Source of the DNA: Aquimarina megaterium XH134
GTDB taxonomy: Bacteria > Bacteroidota > Bacteroidia > Flavobacteriales > Flavobacteriaceae
NCBI RefSeq assembly: GCF_000520975.1
Contig: NZ_JACB01000033.1
Coordinates: forward strand, 1 to 64,000
Length of the DNA stretch: 64,000 nt
Direction of reading: 5' to 3'
In this document: positions 34,687-43,431 of the stretch, in pieces
Layout: each line of letters opens with the position of its first letter
Numbering within the stretch: position 1 is the stretch's first letter
Program-made: the position numbers and the translations under genes
Notes under the pieces: generated by a model
Told to the model about the DNA's origin: nothing
Seen by the model: the letters and a program-made list of their open reading frames with translations, nothing else
Database searches by the model: none

Positions 34687-34703
34687 TATTTTTGATAATT
34701 TTG
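34687..34703 (+). promoter_or_regulatory. Possible -7 elements of the thioesterase gene
   Basis: Two overlapping-region matches to TAnnTTTG: TATTTTTG (34687-34694) and TAATTTTG (34696-34703), 20-28 nt before ATG 34723. No good TTTG lies at the right distance upstream. Confidence 0.4.
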
Positions 34704-34722
34704 CGATAAACAAAATGAAGTC

Positions 34723-35115
34723 ATGAAATATCACACCAGAAAAATTGTAAAACCAGGCGATTTAAATTCTAATGAGACGTTATTTGGAGGTAGATTATTA
34801 GAGTGGATAGATGAAGAAGCCGCATTGTATGCAATTATACAATTACAAAATAGAAGGGTAGTGACCAAGTTTATGTCTGAAATCAATTTTGTAAGCTCTG
34901 CGGTACAAGGTGATATTATCGAAATAGGAATGGATGTCGTGAAATTTGGAAATACTTCTTTGATTCTTAAGTGTGAAGTAAGGAATAAATTAACACGCAA
35001 AACAATTATTAAGGTAGAAAATATAACGGTGGTTAATCTTGATGTTCAAGGAAAACCCGCACCCCATGGTAAAACTAAGGTGATATACGAAAAAAAAGAG
35101 CTACCTCAGAACTAG
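34723..35115 (+). CDS. Hotdog-fold acyl-CoA thioesterase (YciA-like)
   Basis: A 130-aa cytoplasmic protein of the acyl-CoA hydrolase (4HBT) type. It shows the family start VKPGDLNSNETLFGGRLLEWIDEEAAL, with the Asn and Asp in the catalytic surroundings, followed by FMSEINFVSSAVQGDIIEIG. It hydrolyses acyl-CoA thioesters; chain-length preference is not readable. Its 3' end overlaps the convergent DUF721 gene by 15 bp. Confidence 0.9.
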   Translation: MKYHTRKIVKPGDLNSNETLFGGRLLEWIDEEAALYAIIQLQNRRVVTKFMSEINFVSSAVQGDIIEIGMDVVKFGNTSLILKCEVRNKLTRKTIIKVENITVVNLDVQGKPAPHGKTKVIYEKKELPQN

Positions 35116-35397
35116 TTTTTTGACTAATACTTTGCCTAACTCATCATTGAGGTTATCTATTATTTTTTGTCTGCCATAACTAAGTTCTTCTCTTAATACA
35201 GATGATGTAAGTTCAACATACACAGTTTCTCTTTCAAGTTTAATATTTCGAGTATACTTTGTTATTGCAGGGCCCATTATTTTTTCCCAAACATCGCGTA
35301 CAGCAACCTTGTCCAACCCTTTTTGTAAATTGTTGTCAGAAACAAAGTTTTTTAAAACTTCTTCCATACTTTGATGTTCTTGATGACGTTTTGCCAT
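35101..35397 (-). CDS. DUF721 (DciA-like) protein
   Basis: A 98-aa basic protein. VRDVWEKIMGPAITKYTRNIKL and the C-terminal YVELTSSVLREELSYGRQKIIDNLN are the KH-like DUF721 core. In other bacteria such proteins (DciA) help load the DnaB helicase. The location two genes from recF fits a replication/repair neighbourhood. It starts 1 bp from the stop of the upstream lipoprotein gene, so co-transcription with recF is likely. Confidence 0.85.
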   Translation of the reverse strand: MAKRHQEHQSMEEVLKNFVSDNNLQKGLDKVAVRDVWEKIMGPAITKYTRNIKLERETVYVELTSSVLREELSYGRQKIIDNLNDELGKVLVKKLVLR

Positions 35398-35810
35398 TAT
35401 AATTGTAGCTTTTGATATCGTTGATAAAAGTAAACATTTCCTGTTTCATTCTTGAAAATTATCTCGTTTTCTTTTGCAGAAATAATGGTTTCTTTCCATG
35501 TTGCTAACGAGTTTTTATACTGTAGTCTTACACTATCATTTTCAATAGTTATAGAAAAAATTTCCTGATTATCGGTAACTATAAAACTTCCATCTAGTTT
35601 AGGACGTACTTTTTTACGTATTCCTATCGAGTCTTTAACTTCAAAAAAGTCAATATCCTGATTGAACATATATTCTTTTTCGTTTCCATCAGATAACACT
35701 ACCTTTTTAATTTCCCAATACCCATTCAGATATTGAATATATTCTTTTGGATCTGTGGTTGTACAAGAAGTAATATATAAAAGTAGTGTATAAAGTAAAA
35801 CTCGTCGCAT
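35397..35810 (-). CDS. Lipocalin-like lipoprotein
   Basis: A 137-aa lipoprotein (lipobox YITSC). The mature part begins with the lipocalin-like opening LNGYWEIKKVVLSDG and continues as alternating beta strands (FFEVKDSIGIRKKVRP, IFSITIENDSVRLQY), consistent with a small beta-barrel. The ligand is unknown. It lies between recF and the DUF721 gene on the same strand; this order recurs in Flavobacteriia as far as I recall. Confidence 0.72.
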   Translation of the reverse strand: MRRVLLYTLLLYITSCTTTDPKEYIQYLNGYWEIKKVVLSDGNEKEYMFNQDIDFFEVKDSIGIRKKVRPKLDGSFIVTDNQEIFSITIENDSVRLQYKNSLATWKETIISAKENEIIFKNETGNVYFYQRYQKLQL

Positions 35811-35865
35811 ATTTTATCTGAGTGTTTTTATCTGTTTTATTAATCAGAAGATATAAGTGTTGATT

Positions 35866-36966
35866 TTAGTTCTCTGATTCGTTGTTTTTTAGCTTAATGA
35901 TTTTGTATGATTGGGATATTTTTTTTACCACATTTTCTGTTCGATCTGCATGGGTATCACTAATAAATAATTGTCCAAAATTTTGATCATCTACCAATTT
36001 TATAATATGTTCTACACGTTTTTCGTCGAGTTTGTCAAAAATATCGTCGAGTAAAAGTATAGGATTTACTTTACTTTGTTTTTTTATAAAATCGAATTGA
36101 GCCAGTTTTAAAGCAATAAGAAACGATTTTTGTTGTCCCTGGCTTCCAAATTTTTTAATAGGATATCCTTCAATTTCAAAAGACAAATCATCTTTGTGAA
36201 CTCCCACACTAGTATATTGTAGCATTCTGTCTTTAGAAAGATTCTGTTCTAAAAGAGTTAGTAAATTAGTTTCAGATAACTTACTTTGGTAAGAAAGAGT
36301 AACGCTTTCCTTACCAGAGCTAATTGCTTGATATCTGTTTTCGAAAATAGGAATAAAAATCTCTAAAAATGCTGCTCTTTTTTCATAGATAATACTACCG
36401 TATTCATGCATTTGCTGGTTGTACACCTCTAATGTGGTAGGATCAAAAGTGTTGTTAGCGATAAAGTACTTTAGTAGAGAATTACGCTGTGATACAATTT
36501 TAGAATATTTTAATAATGTTTTTAGATAAGATTGATCACTCTGAGAAATTACACCATCTATGAATTTACGGCGAGTGTCACTCCCTTCTGTAATCAGATC
36601 TCTATCTGCCGGAGAAATAATTACCAAAGGCAAAAAACCAATATGCTCGCTAAAAGTATCGTATATTTTTGCGTTGCGTTTGATTACTTTTTTTTGCCCT
36701 CTTTTTGCACTTACAATAACTTTTTCATCACGATCTTCTTTTGTGTAAAGACCATCGATGACAAAAAAATCGGCATTATGTTTAATGTTTTGACTGGTAA
36801 TTGGATTAAAATAGCTTTTACCAAATGACAAATGATAAATAGCATCCAGAATATTTGTTTTTCCGACTCCATTATTTCCGACAAGACAGTTTATCTTATC
36901 ATCAAATTCAAAATTGATGGACTCAAAATTTTTATAATTAAGTAAAGAAAGAGATTTTAAAATCAT
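35866..36966 (-). CDS. recF: DNA replication/repair protein RecF
   Basis: A 366-aa SMC-like ATPase that helps RecA loading at gaps. The Walker A motif GNNGVGKTN lies at residues about 30-38, the signature-like [18 protein letters not shown] near 275 and Walker [13 protein letters not shown] near 305. Length and motifs are complete. It is divergent from the TPR gene at 37103 and first in the run recF - lipoprotein - DUF721. Confidence 0.95.
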   Translation of the reverse strand: MILKSLSLLNYKNFESINFEFDDKINCLVGNNGVGKTNILDAIYHLSFGKSYFNPITSQNIKHNADFFVIDGLYTKEDRDEKVIVSAKRGQKKVIKRNAKIYDTFSEHIGFLPLVIISPADRDLITEGSDTRRKFIDGVISQSDQSYLKTLLKYSKIVSQRNSLLKYFIANNTFDPTTLEVYNQQMHEYGSIIYEKRAAFLEIFIPIFENRYQAISSGKESVTLSYQSKLSETNLLTLLEQNLSKDRMLQYTSVGVHKDDLSFEIEGYPIKKFGSQGQQKSFLIALKLAQFDFIKKQSKVNPILLLDDIFDKLDEKRVEHIIKLVDDQNFGQLFISDTHADRTENVVKKISQSYKIIKLKNNESEN

Positions 36967-37074
36967 AAAATAGTGATCATCAAGGAGTATCGACTTTAAT
37001 AGAATTCTTAGTTAATCGACGCAAATTATTGAAAAATAATAAATAGTTGTGCTTTTAATTGTGAATAAATATTT

Positions 37075-37082
37075 TATTTTTG
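37075..37082 (+). promoter_or_regulatory. Probable -7 promoter element
   Basis: TATTTTTG matches TAnnTTTG, 20 nt before ATG 37103. The -33 element is not clear. Confidence 0.5.
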
Positions 37083-37102
37083 CCGTTCATTAAAGCAAAT
37101 TT

Positions 37103-37873
37103 ATGGCAACTTACAAGAAACGTGGACACAAACCAAAAAACAAAGCTGAAGAAGTTGAGCAAATAGAAGATAATTCAACAACTGCTGAGGTATTTAATAC
37201 CTTAGATGAAGGAGCTTCTAAAACTGAAGAATGGGTTGCAGCTAATCAAAAATACATACTAGGTGCTGTTGGAATGATAGCCGTTGTAATATTAGGATAT
37301 CTTGGATTTCAGAAATTTATCCAGGAACCAAAAGAGGAAGAAGCAGCTAATGAGATGTTTACAGCACAACAGTATTTTGATAATGCAGTTAATGGTAACT
37401 CTAAACTTAGTGATTCATTATACACTTTAGCGCTTAATGGAGGAGAAGGGAAATATGGTTTTTTAGGAATTATAGAAAACTATGGTAGTACTGATGCAGC
37501 TAATCTATCTAACTACTACGCTGGATTTTCTTACCTAAATATGAATAAATATCAGGAAGCTATCAATTACCTTGATAGTTTTAAGAGCGATGACGATATA
37601 TTAGGTCCTTTGGCCCTTGGTGGTATAGGAGATGCATTTTCTCAACTTGATCAAACAGAAGAAGCATTAGGGTATTATGAAAAAGCTGTTAAAGCAAAGA
37701 CTAATGACTTTACCACTCCAAAGTTTTTATTAAAAGCAGCAATTACTGCAATATCTCTTAATAAACCAGAAGTTGCAATTCCATATTTAGAACGAATTAA
37801 AGAAGAGTTTCCTAAGAGTGTAGAAGCTAACCAGGCAGACGTTCATTTAGGTAAAGCACAGGCAATGAAGTAA
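37103..37873 (+). CDS. Membrane-anchored TPR protein (YfgM-like)
   Basis: A 256-aa protein: a basic, acidic-mixed cytoplasmic N-terminus of about 48 residues, one transmembrane helix (about 50-70), then a periplasmic helical domain with TPR units (NLSNYYAGFSYLNMNKYQEAINYL, GIGDAFSQLDQTEEALGYYEKAV). The topology matches YfgM-type proteins, which associate with the Sec translocon and periplasmic chaperones; that role is an inference. Located 64 bp before ribH. Confidence 0.85.
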   Translation: MATYKKRGHKPKNKAEEVEQIEDNSTTAEVFNTLDEGASKTEEWVAANQKYILGAVGMIAVVILGYLGFQKFIQEPKEEEAANEMFTAQQYFDNAVNGNSKLSDSLYTLALNGGEGKYGFLGIIENYGSTDAANLSNYYAGFSYLNMNKYQEAINYLDSFKSDDDILGPLALGGIGDAFSQLDQTEEALGYYEKAVKAKTNDFTTPKFLLKAAITAISLNKPEVAIPYLERIKEEFPKSVEANQADVHLGKAQAMK

Positions 37874-37937
37874 TAGTTTTGTGGTTCCGGTTTTTAGTTT
37901 TTTTACTGAAACCTGAAACCCGAGACGCAAAATCAAT

Positions 37938-38441
37938 ATGGCTACAGAAAATAAAAACTTATCACAATACGATAAAACAACTATCCCAAATGCGAAAAAT
38001 TTTCGGTTTGGGATTGTTGTTTCAGAATGGAATGAAGAAATTACCGAAGGACTGTTTCAAGGTGCATTTGATGCATTTATAGATTGTGGAGCAGTAAAAG
38101 AAAATATAGTACGGTGGAATGTACCTGGGAGTTTCGAATTGATATACGGATGTAAGAAAATGCAGGAATCCTTTGATATGCTCGATGCAGTTGTTGCTAT
38201 AGGATCTGTTATACAAGGAGAAACCAAACATTTTGACTTTGTTTGTGACGGTGTTACACAAGGAATCAAGGATTTAAATATCGCTAGTGATATCCCTGTA
38301 ATCTTTTGTGTACTTACAGATAACACACTACAACAATCTATTGATCGTTCTGGAGGTAAACATGGTAATAAAGGAACAGAAGCAGCAATTGCGGCTATCA
38401 AGATGGCGCAATTGCGTAAAGATGCAACCTTTTATAAATAA
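37938..38441 (+). CDS. ribH: 6,7-dimethyl-8-ribityllumazine synthase
   Basis: A 167-aa riboflavin-pathway enzyme that condenses the ribityl-diaminopyrimidine with 3,4-dihydroxy-2-butanone 4-phosphate. Diagnostic blocks: FGIVVSEWNEEITEGL, VPGSFELIYG, AIGSVIQGETKHFDFVC and GVTQGIKDL, with the catalytic His in KHFDF. Usual length. The rest of the riboflavin genes are not in the window. Confidence 0.96.
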   Translation: MATENKNLSQYDKTTIPNAKNFRFGIVVSEWNEEITEGLFQGAFDAFIDCGAVKENIVRWNVPGSFELIYGCKKMQESFDMLDAVVAIGSVIQGETKHFDFVCDGVTQGIKDLNIASDIPVIFCVLTDNTLQQSIDRSGGKHGNKGTEAAIAAIKMAQLRKDATFYK

Positions 38442-38497
38442 GAATTCTCTGGCTAAAATCTAAGCGGCATAATCTTTGTTATTTATATTTTGATGTT

Positions 38498-38534
38498 ATT
38501 GTAATGCTAAAAGCTTTACATTACAATGCTTTTT
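38498..38534 (+). terminator. Possible terminator after ribH
   Basis: A 9-bp A/T-rich stem ATTGTAATG/CATTACAAT around a 12-nt partly self-pairing loop, followed by GCTTTTT. It overlaps the -33 region of the next promoter. Confidence 0.45.
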
Positions 38535-38545
38535 AAGTATATTTG
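38515..38545 (+). promoter_or_regulatory. Housekeeping promoter of the mutL operon
   Basis: TTTA (38515-38518, one mismatch to TTTG), 19 nt, TATATTTG (38538-38545, full match). The expected start, about 38552, supports a GTG start at 38571 for the first gene. Confidence 0.6.
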
Positions 38546-38570
38546 GATAATCAAAAAGATAGAGCAGATT

Positions 38571-38864
38571 GTGAAGTTAAGTATCCCAAAAAGAAGAAAA
38601 AACCGTAGATTCAATTACACACCAAGGTACTATGAAGGTAAAAGTGGGGGTAATATCTATGATTTTGAGAACAAAATTACCAAATACAGGGATGCTACAA
38701 ATGATATAGATTTTGGTTCACACTGGGCAGAAGCCCGTAAATCGAGCCGTAATCGAGGTAATCGCGAAATTAATAGAAAGGTTATTTATATTGCAATGAT
38801 CCTGATCTTCATCTTTTTGTATATAATTGATTTTGATTTATCCATATTTACTGCACGACGATAG
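38571..38864 (+). CDS. Small basic protein with C-terminal membrane helix
   Basis: About 97 aa from GTG 38571. Basic N-terminus (KLSIPKRRKNRRFNYTPRYYEG), a polar middle and a C-terminal transmembrane helix ending near the tail. Homologs next to mutL in Flavobacteriia begin at the IPKRRK segment and are often mis-named riboflavin synthase subunit beta because ribH is near; there is no such enzyme signature. An ATG at 38526 is in frame but lies upstream of the predicted transcription start. It abuts mutL with no gap. Confidence 0.7.
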   Translation: MKLSIPKRRKNRRFNYTPRYYEGKSGGNIYDFENKITKYRDATNDIDFGSHWAEARKSSRNRGNREINRKVIYIAMILIFIFLYIIDFDLSIFTARR

Positions 38865-40745
38865 ATGTCTGATATCATTCAACTATTACCAGATCACGTA
38901 GCTAATCAAATTGCTGCCGGAGAGGTGGTTCAACGACCAGCCTCGGTAGTGAAAGAGCTGTTAGAGAACGCAATTGATGCTCAGGCTACACATATAAAAT
39001 TAATCATAAAAGAAGCTGGTAAAACTCTTATTCAGGTTATTGATAATGGATCAGGAATGAGCGTTACCGATGCCAGACTGAGTTTTGAGCGCCATGCTAC
39101 TTCAAAAATAAAAGCCGCAGAAGATCTTTTCGAATTAAACACCAAAGGTTTTAGAGGAGAAGCCCTGGCTTCTATTGCTGCTATTGCTCATGTAGAGTTA
39201 AAAACGAAACAAGAAGAAGATGAGGTAGGTACCGAGATTAACATCGAAGGTAGCGAAGTAATTTCTCAAGAAGTATGCGTAACACCCAAAGGAACCTCTA
39301 TAAGTGTCAAAAATTTATTTTATAATATTCCCGCACGGCGAAATTTTTTAAAATCAAATGCAGTAGAACTACGTCATATTATTGATGAATTCCATCGGGT
39401 AACCATGGCGCATCATTCTATTAAATTTGATATGTATCATAATGGTAGTGAAATTTTTAATTTACCTATTTCAAATTGTCGCCAGCGTATTGTAAATATT
39501 TTTGGAGGAAAAACCAATGAAAAACTTGTCCCTGTCAAAGAAGAAACAGACTTGGTGACTATTAGTGGATTTATAGGAAAACCAGAATATGCCAAACGTA
39601 CCCGTGGTGAGCAGTTTTTCTTTGTTAATAATAGATTTATTAAGAGTGGTTATTTAAACCATGCTGTTAATGCCGCATTCGAAGGGTTGCTAAAAGATAA
39701 AGCACACCCTAGCTATTTTGTATATCTTACAGTAGATCCCAAATCAATAGATATTAATATCCACCCTACTAAGACCGAAATTAAATTCGAAGATGAGCAT
39801 GCGTTGTATGCTATGCTAAGAGCTTCGATAAAACATAGTCTGGGGCAATTTAACGTAGCACCCGTGTTAGATTTTAACAGAGACGCTTCGATGGATACAC
39901 CGTACGAGTATAAAAGTAAAACTGCTCAGACACCTACAATAGAGGTAGATCGTAATTTTAATCCGTTTAAAGAAGAAAAAGTATCTGGTTCTGGTGGGGG
40001 TTCATTTTCAGGCAAAAGCCATGCATCGTTTAAAAAAGAGTCTGCCGGAGACTGGGAAAACCTATATGTGGGTTTAGAATCTGAAATGACAACTACCAAG
40101 CCCACAGAAAATGATTTTTCCTCTGTAGAATTCGAAAGCACAGAAGTTACAGGGTCATTGTTTGAGTCTGATGAAAAAAAGGTTGGGCATCATACAACCT
40201 ATCAGCTTAGAAAAAAATATATCGTTACTACTATTAAGAGTGGAATGGTGATTGTAAATCAACACCGCGCACACCAAAGAATATTGTATGAAGAATTACT
40301 ACGCAATATTACTATGGCAAGTGCAGTAAGTCAACAACTTTTATTTCCGCTTACACTTTCTTTTACCAAAAAAGAGATCGAACTTCTTACTACTGTAAAA
40401 GAACAGCTCGAAAATACAGGGTTTGTTTTTGGAGAGTTATCCCCCGGAGAAGTTGAAATTACAGGAATACCATCGGTTACTTCAGAAAAAGAGGTTGCTC
40501 AACTTTTAGAGCAACTTATCAGTGATCTCGAAGAAGAGGTGCCAGATAGTGGTTTTTCTCAAACCGATCTGCTTGCAAGATCCATTTCAAAAAGTATTGC
40601 AGTACGAGCAGGAGTAGAATTGGCTTCAGAACAACAGCAGTATATGGTAAATAGCCTATTTGCATGTACCGAGCCTACAATAACACCAAATAATAAGCCG
40701 ACTTTCATCACGTTAACAGTAGATGAAATCGATAAGAAATTTTAA
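38865..40745 (+). CDS. mutL: DNA mismatch repair protein MutL
   Basis: A 626-aa protein with a GHKL ATPase domain (ENAIDAQATHI, DNGSGM, GFRGEALASIAAI), a transducer domain (VNNRFIKSGYLNHA, NIHPTKTEIKF), a disordered acidic/Ser-rich linker (about 335-435) and a C-terminal dimerisation domain. The metal-binding endonuclease motif is not conserved: the place of DQHA-x2-E reads NQHRAHQR, and the C-terminal CPHGRP-like motif reads TPNNKP. It therefore probably lacks latent nickase activity. It starts directly after the preceding stop and leads into two rhomboid genes. Confidence 0.96.
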   Translation: MSDIIQLLPDHVANQIAAGEVVQRPASVVKELLENAIDAQATHIKLIIKEAGKTLIQVIDNGSGMSVTDARLSFERHATSKIKAAEDLFELNTKGFRGEALASIAAIAHVELKTKQEEDEVGTEINIEGSEVISQEVCVTPKGTSISVKNLFYNIPARRNFLKSNAVELRHIIDEFHRVTMAHHSIKFDMYHNGSEIFNLPISNCRQRIVNIFGGKTNEKLVPVKEETDLVTISGFIGKPEYAKRTRGEQFFFVNNRFIKSGYLNHAVNAAFEGLLKDKAHPSYFVYLTVDPKSIDINIHPTKTEIKFEDEHALYAMLRASIKHSLGQFNVAPVLDFNRDASMDTPYEYKSKTAQTPTIEVDRNFNPFKEEKVSGSGGGSFSGKSHASFKKESAGDWENLYVGLESEMTTTKPTENDFSSVEFESTEVTGSLFESDEKKVGHHTTYQLRKKYIVTTIKSGMVIVNQHRAHQRILYEELLRNITMASAVSQQLLFPLTLSFTKKEIELLTTVKEQLENTGFVFGELSPGEVEITGIPSVTSEKEVAQLLEQLISDLEEEVPDSGFSQTDLLARSISKSIAVRAGVELASEQQQYMVNSLFACTEPTITPNNKPTFITLTVDEIDKKF

Positions 40746-40752
40746 TATATAA

Positions 40753-41505
40753 ATGGGGAGAATTACAGATACAGTAAAAGGGTTATTAATTATTAATGTC
40801 ATTTTTTTTGTAGGATCTTTATCTCTGGGAAATAATGCTTTTGAATGGTTTGCACTCTGGTTTCCTAAAAATGATAATTTTCAAGTATGGCAAATTGTTT
40901 CCCATATGTTTATGCATGCAGATGCAGGACATATCTTTTTTAATATGTTTGCTTTATACATGTTCGGAAGTCATCTTGAAAGCTCTATTGGTCAGAAAAA
41001 ATTTCTTTTTATCTACTTTTTTTCAGGTCTTGGTGCGGTAGGTTTTCAAATTCTATTTTCATATTTTCAGTTTACCCCAGGATATCAGGCATATTTAGAT
41101 GCAGGTTTTTCTCCTGCTGAAGTTGGTAAATTTATACAAGATACTGTTGCTTCTGGTCAATATAAAGTGTACCCTAATATACCACAAGAAGTTACTGAGA
41201 GGATGATCGGAGCTTATGTAACACCTATGGTGGGAGCTTCGGGTGCTATTTTTGGAATATTAGCAGCATTTGCAGTACTATATCCTAATTTACCATTATA
41301 CATAATTTTTATTCCCATTCCTATTAAAGCAAAATATTTGATAGGAGGTTATTTTTTATTAGATCTTTATGGAGGAATAACAGGGCAAGCAATTTTAGGC
41401 CCTTCTAATGTAGCGCATTGGGCACATATAGGTGGTGCTGTAATTGGGTTTGTTACCATGTGGTATTGGAAAAAGAATTCGTTCAATGATAAACGGTGGT
41501 ATTAA
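40753..41505 (+). CDS. Rhomboid family intramembrane serine protease
   Basis: A 250-aa membrane protease. Motifs: FMHADAGHIFFNMFALYMFG in the second helix (His/Asn), GASGAIFG with the nucleophilic Ser, and AHIGGAVIGF with the catalytic His. About six transmembrane helices, with an inserted loop of about 60 residues between helices 3 and 4. It cleaves membrane proteins near or within the bilayer; substrates are unknown. It is 7 bp after mutL, and a second rhomboid follows. Confidence 0.93.
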   Translation: MGRITDTVKGLLIINVIFFVGSLSLGNNAFEWFALWFPKNDNFQVWQIVSHMFMHADAGHIFFNMFALYMFGSHLESSIGQKKFLFIYFFSGLGAVGFQILFSYFQFTPGYQAYLDAGFSPAEVGKFIQDTVASGQYKVYPNIPQEVTERMIGAYVTPMVGASGAIFGILAAFAVLYPNLPLYIIFIPIPIKAKYLIGGYFLLDLYGGITGQAILGPSNVAHWAHIGGAVIGFVTMWYWKKNSFNDKRWY

Positions 41506-41508
41506 TCG

Positions 41509-42387
41509 ATGACAACTAATAATCTATCATATCAATTTAAAACAGCTAATGTAATCATTAAGCTTATTGTGATTAATGTAGCCTTATTTTTATTCGCTAC
41601 ACTAGGATCCTGGATTTTTAAAACAAGTCCAGGCGCTTTGATGGAGTGGTTTGTTTTACCTGTTGATCCAGGATCGCTAATACTACAGCCCTGGAGCATG
41701 CTCACGTATAGTTTTCTGCATTTTGATTTTTGGCATATTTTCTGGAATATGCTGGTGCTATACTGGTTTGGGCAATATGTTTTAAACTTATTTACCGAAA
41801 AAAGATTTCTCACGATTTACTTATTGGGTGCTATCTGCGGAGGATTATTATTTGTGCTGGCATATAATCTGTTTCCCGTTTTAAATAACACATTAGCTTA
41901 TTTAATTGGTGCTTCGGCAGCCGTTCGTGCCATTATGATTTTTATTGCGGCGTATACACCAAATTCTGAAGTACGAATCTTTGTTTTTAATGTTAAGTTA
42001 TGGCAGATAGGAGTGTTTGTAGTGCTTTCTGATCTAATTCAAATCCCGACCTCTGGTAACGCAGGCGGATTGATCGCTCATTTGGGAGGTGCACTTTTTG
42101 GTTATATATATGCAGTTCAGCTTAAAAAAGGAAATGATATCGGTTCCTGGTTCGAAAAACTGATGGATGGATTAAGTGCTATGTTTATTCCTAAAAAGAA
42201 AAGTCCGTTAAAGACAGTTCATAAATCAAAAACTCATAAAAGAGCTCCTAAAAAAACAGTGACTTCTGCAACCAAAACGCCTAATCAGAAACAAATCGAT
42301 GCTATTTTGGATAAAATTAGTAAAAGCGGCTATGATAGTTTAACCAAAGAAGAGAAAGATTTTTTGTTTAAAGCAGGGAAGGAGTAG
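41509..42387 (+). CDS. Rhomboid family protease with DUF6576-like C-terminal tail
   Basis: A 292-aa membrane protein with a rhomboid core: FLHFDFWHIFWNMLVLYWFG, GASAAVRA with the nucleophilic Ser and AHLGGALFGY with the catalytic His. After the last helix is a basic linker (about 228-250) and a short helical tail beginning TPNQKQIDAILDKISKSGYD, similar to the DUF6576 module. It starts 3 bp after the upstream rhomboid, indicating co-expression. Substrate unknown. Confidence 0.92.
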   Translation: MTTNNLSYQFKTANVIIKLIVINVALFLFATLGSWIFKTSPGALMEWFVLPVDPGSLILQPWSMLTYSFLHFDFWHIFWNMLVLYWFGQYVLNLFTEKRFLTIYLLGAICGGLLFVLAYNLFPVLNNTLAYLIGASAAVRAIMIFIAAYTPNSEVRIFVFNVKLWQIGVFVVLSDLIQIPTSGNAGGLIAHLGGALFGYIYAVQLKKGNDIGSWFEKLMDGLSAMFIPKKKSPLKTVHKSKTHKRAPKKTVTSATKTPNQKQIDAILDKISKSGYDSLTKEEKDFLFKAGKE

Positions 42388-42389
42388 TT

Positions 42390-43406
42390 ATGAGGAAAAT
42401 AGTTAGCAAGATCGTCTTTTTGATGAACGCTATGGCAGCTTTTGCCTTATTGCTATCTTATTTATTACCTTATGTTTCTCCAAAAATGTTTCCGCTATTA
42501 TCGGTTCTAAGTTTGGCAGTACCCATACTAATTGTGATCAATGTATTGTTTCTGTTTTTTTGGGCAGTACAACTCAATAAAAAAGGAATACTTTCTCTTG
42601 TTGCGCTAATTCTTGGTATTTCTCATGTGTCTTCATTATATAAATTAAGAGGAAAATCGGCTGATGAGATCGAGGATGGTATTTCATTAATGAGTTATAA
42701 TGTGCATAGCTTTAATCGTTTTTTTTGGATAACTTCGGAGACCATCCCTCAGGATATTTCAAAATTGGTGAAAGATCAAAAACCAGATGTGTTTTGCGCT
42801 CAGGAATATTATAATAATCCAGATATCGACTTTACTCAATATCCAAATAAGTATGAGTATTTTAATCACAATAGTAGAGAGTTGGCATTGGTGATCTTTT
42901 CAAAATATCCATTTATTAATAAAGGATCTTTAAATTTTGAGAATACGGCCAACAATGTGATTTTTGCAGATGTGGCATTTCCTAAGGATACGATTAGGAT
43001 ATATAATATTCATTTACAATCCCATAGAATTAGTTCTAAAACAGACGATCTGGCTAAAGCAGATTCTCAAAAATTATTAAAACGTATCGGAGTATCTTTT
43101 AAAAGGCAACAAACTCAGACAGAACAGCTCATCGAGCATATGAAATCTTCTCCGTATAGAAATATTGTGATGGGTGATTTTAATAACACGGCATATTCAT
43201 ATGTGTATGATAAAATTAGATCAGAAAATCTTCAGGATACTTTTAAGAAAGCAGGAAAAGGATTTGGTAAAACTTTTAAGTTCGAATTGTTTCCGGCCAG
43301 AATTGATTTTATTTTAGTGCCCGAAGAATTCGAAGTACTAGGGTTTCAAAGTTTTGATCTAGAACTTTCAGATCATTATCCAATTCTATCAAAAATAAAG
43401 TTTTAG
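42390..43406 (+). CDS. Membrane-anchored endonuclease/exonuclease/phosphatase family protein
   Basis: A 338-aa protein with two or three hydrophobic segments in the first 85 residues, then an EEP domain. Motifs: MSYNVHSFNRF, CAQEYY (metal Glu), IYNIHLQSHR, GDFNNTAYS and LSDHYPI. The active site faces the periplasm. Members hydrolyse phosphodiesters of nucleic acids, inositol phosphates or lipids; the exact substrate is unknown. It follows the rhomboid gene by 2 bp and is the last gene of the mutL operon. Confidence 0.88.
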   Translation: MRKIVSKIVFLMNAMAAFALLLSYLLPYVSPKMFPLLSVLSLAVPILIVINVLFLFFWAVQLNKKGILSLVALILGISHVSSLYKLRGKSADEIEDGISLMSYNVHSFNRFFWITSETIPQDISKLVKDQKPDVFCAQEYYNNPDIDFTQYPNKYEYFNHNSRELALVIFSKYPFINKGSLNFENTANNVIFADVAFPKDTIRIYNIHLQSHRISSKTDDLAKADSQKLLKRIGVSFKRQQTQTEQLIEHMKSSPYRNIVMGDFNNTAYSYVYDKIRSENLQDTFKKAGKGFGKTFKFELFPARIDFILVPEEFEVLGFQSFDLELSDHYPILSKIKF

Positions 43407-43431
43407 CATAGAGAAATCTAAGTATCTGATA

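Noticed and set aside
37874..37937. Imperfect GGTTTCAG/CTGAAACC-type repeat before ribH
   Set aside because: An imperfect stem with a long T-rich loop; such GGTTT/AAACC tracts are common between genes in these genomes, and I see no clear terminator or riboswitch. It does not match an FMN riboswitch.
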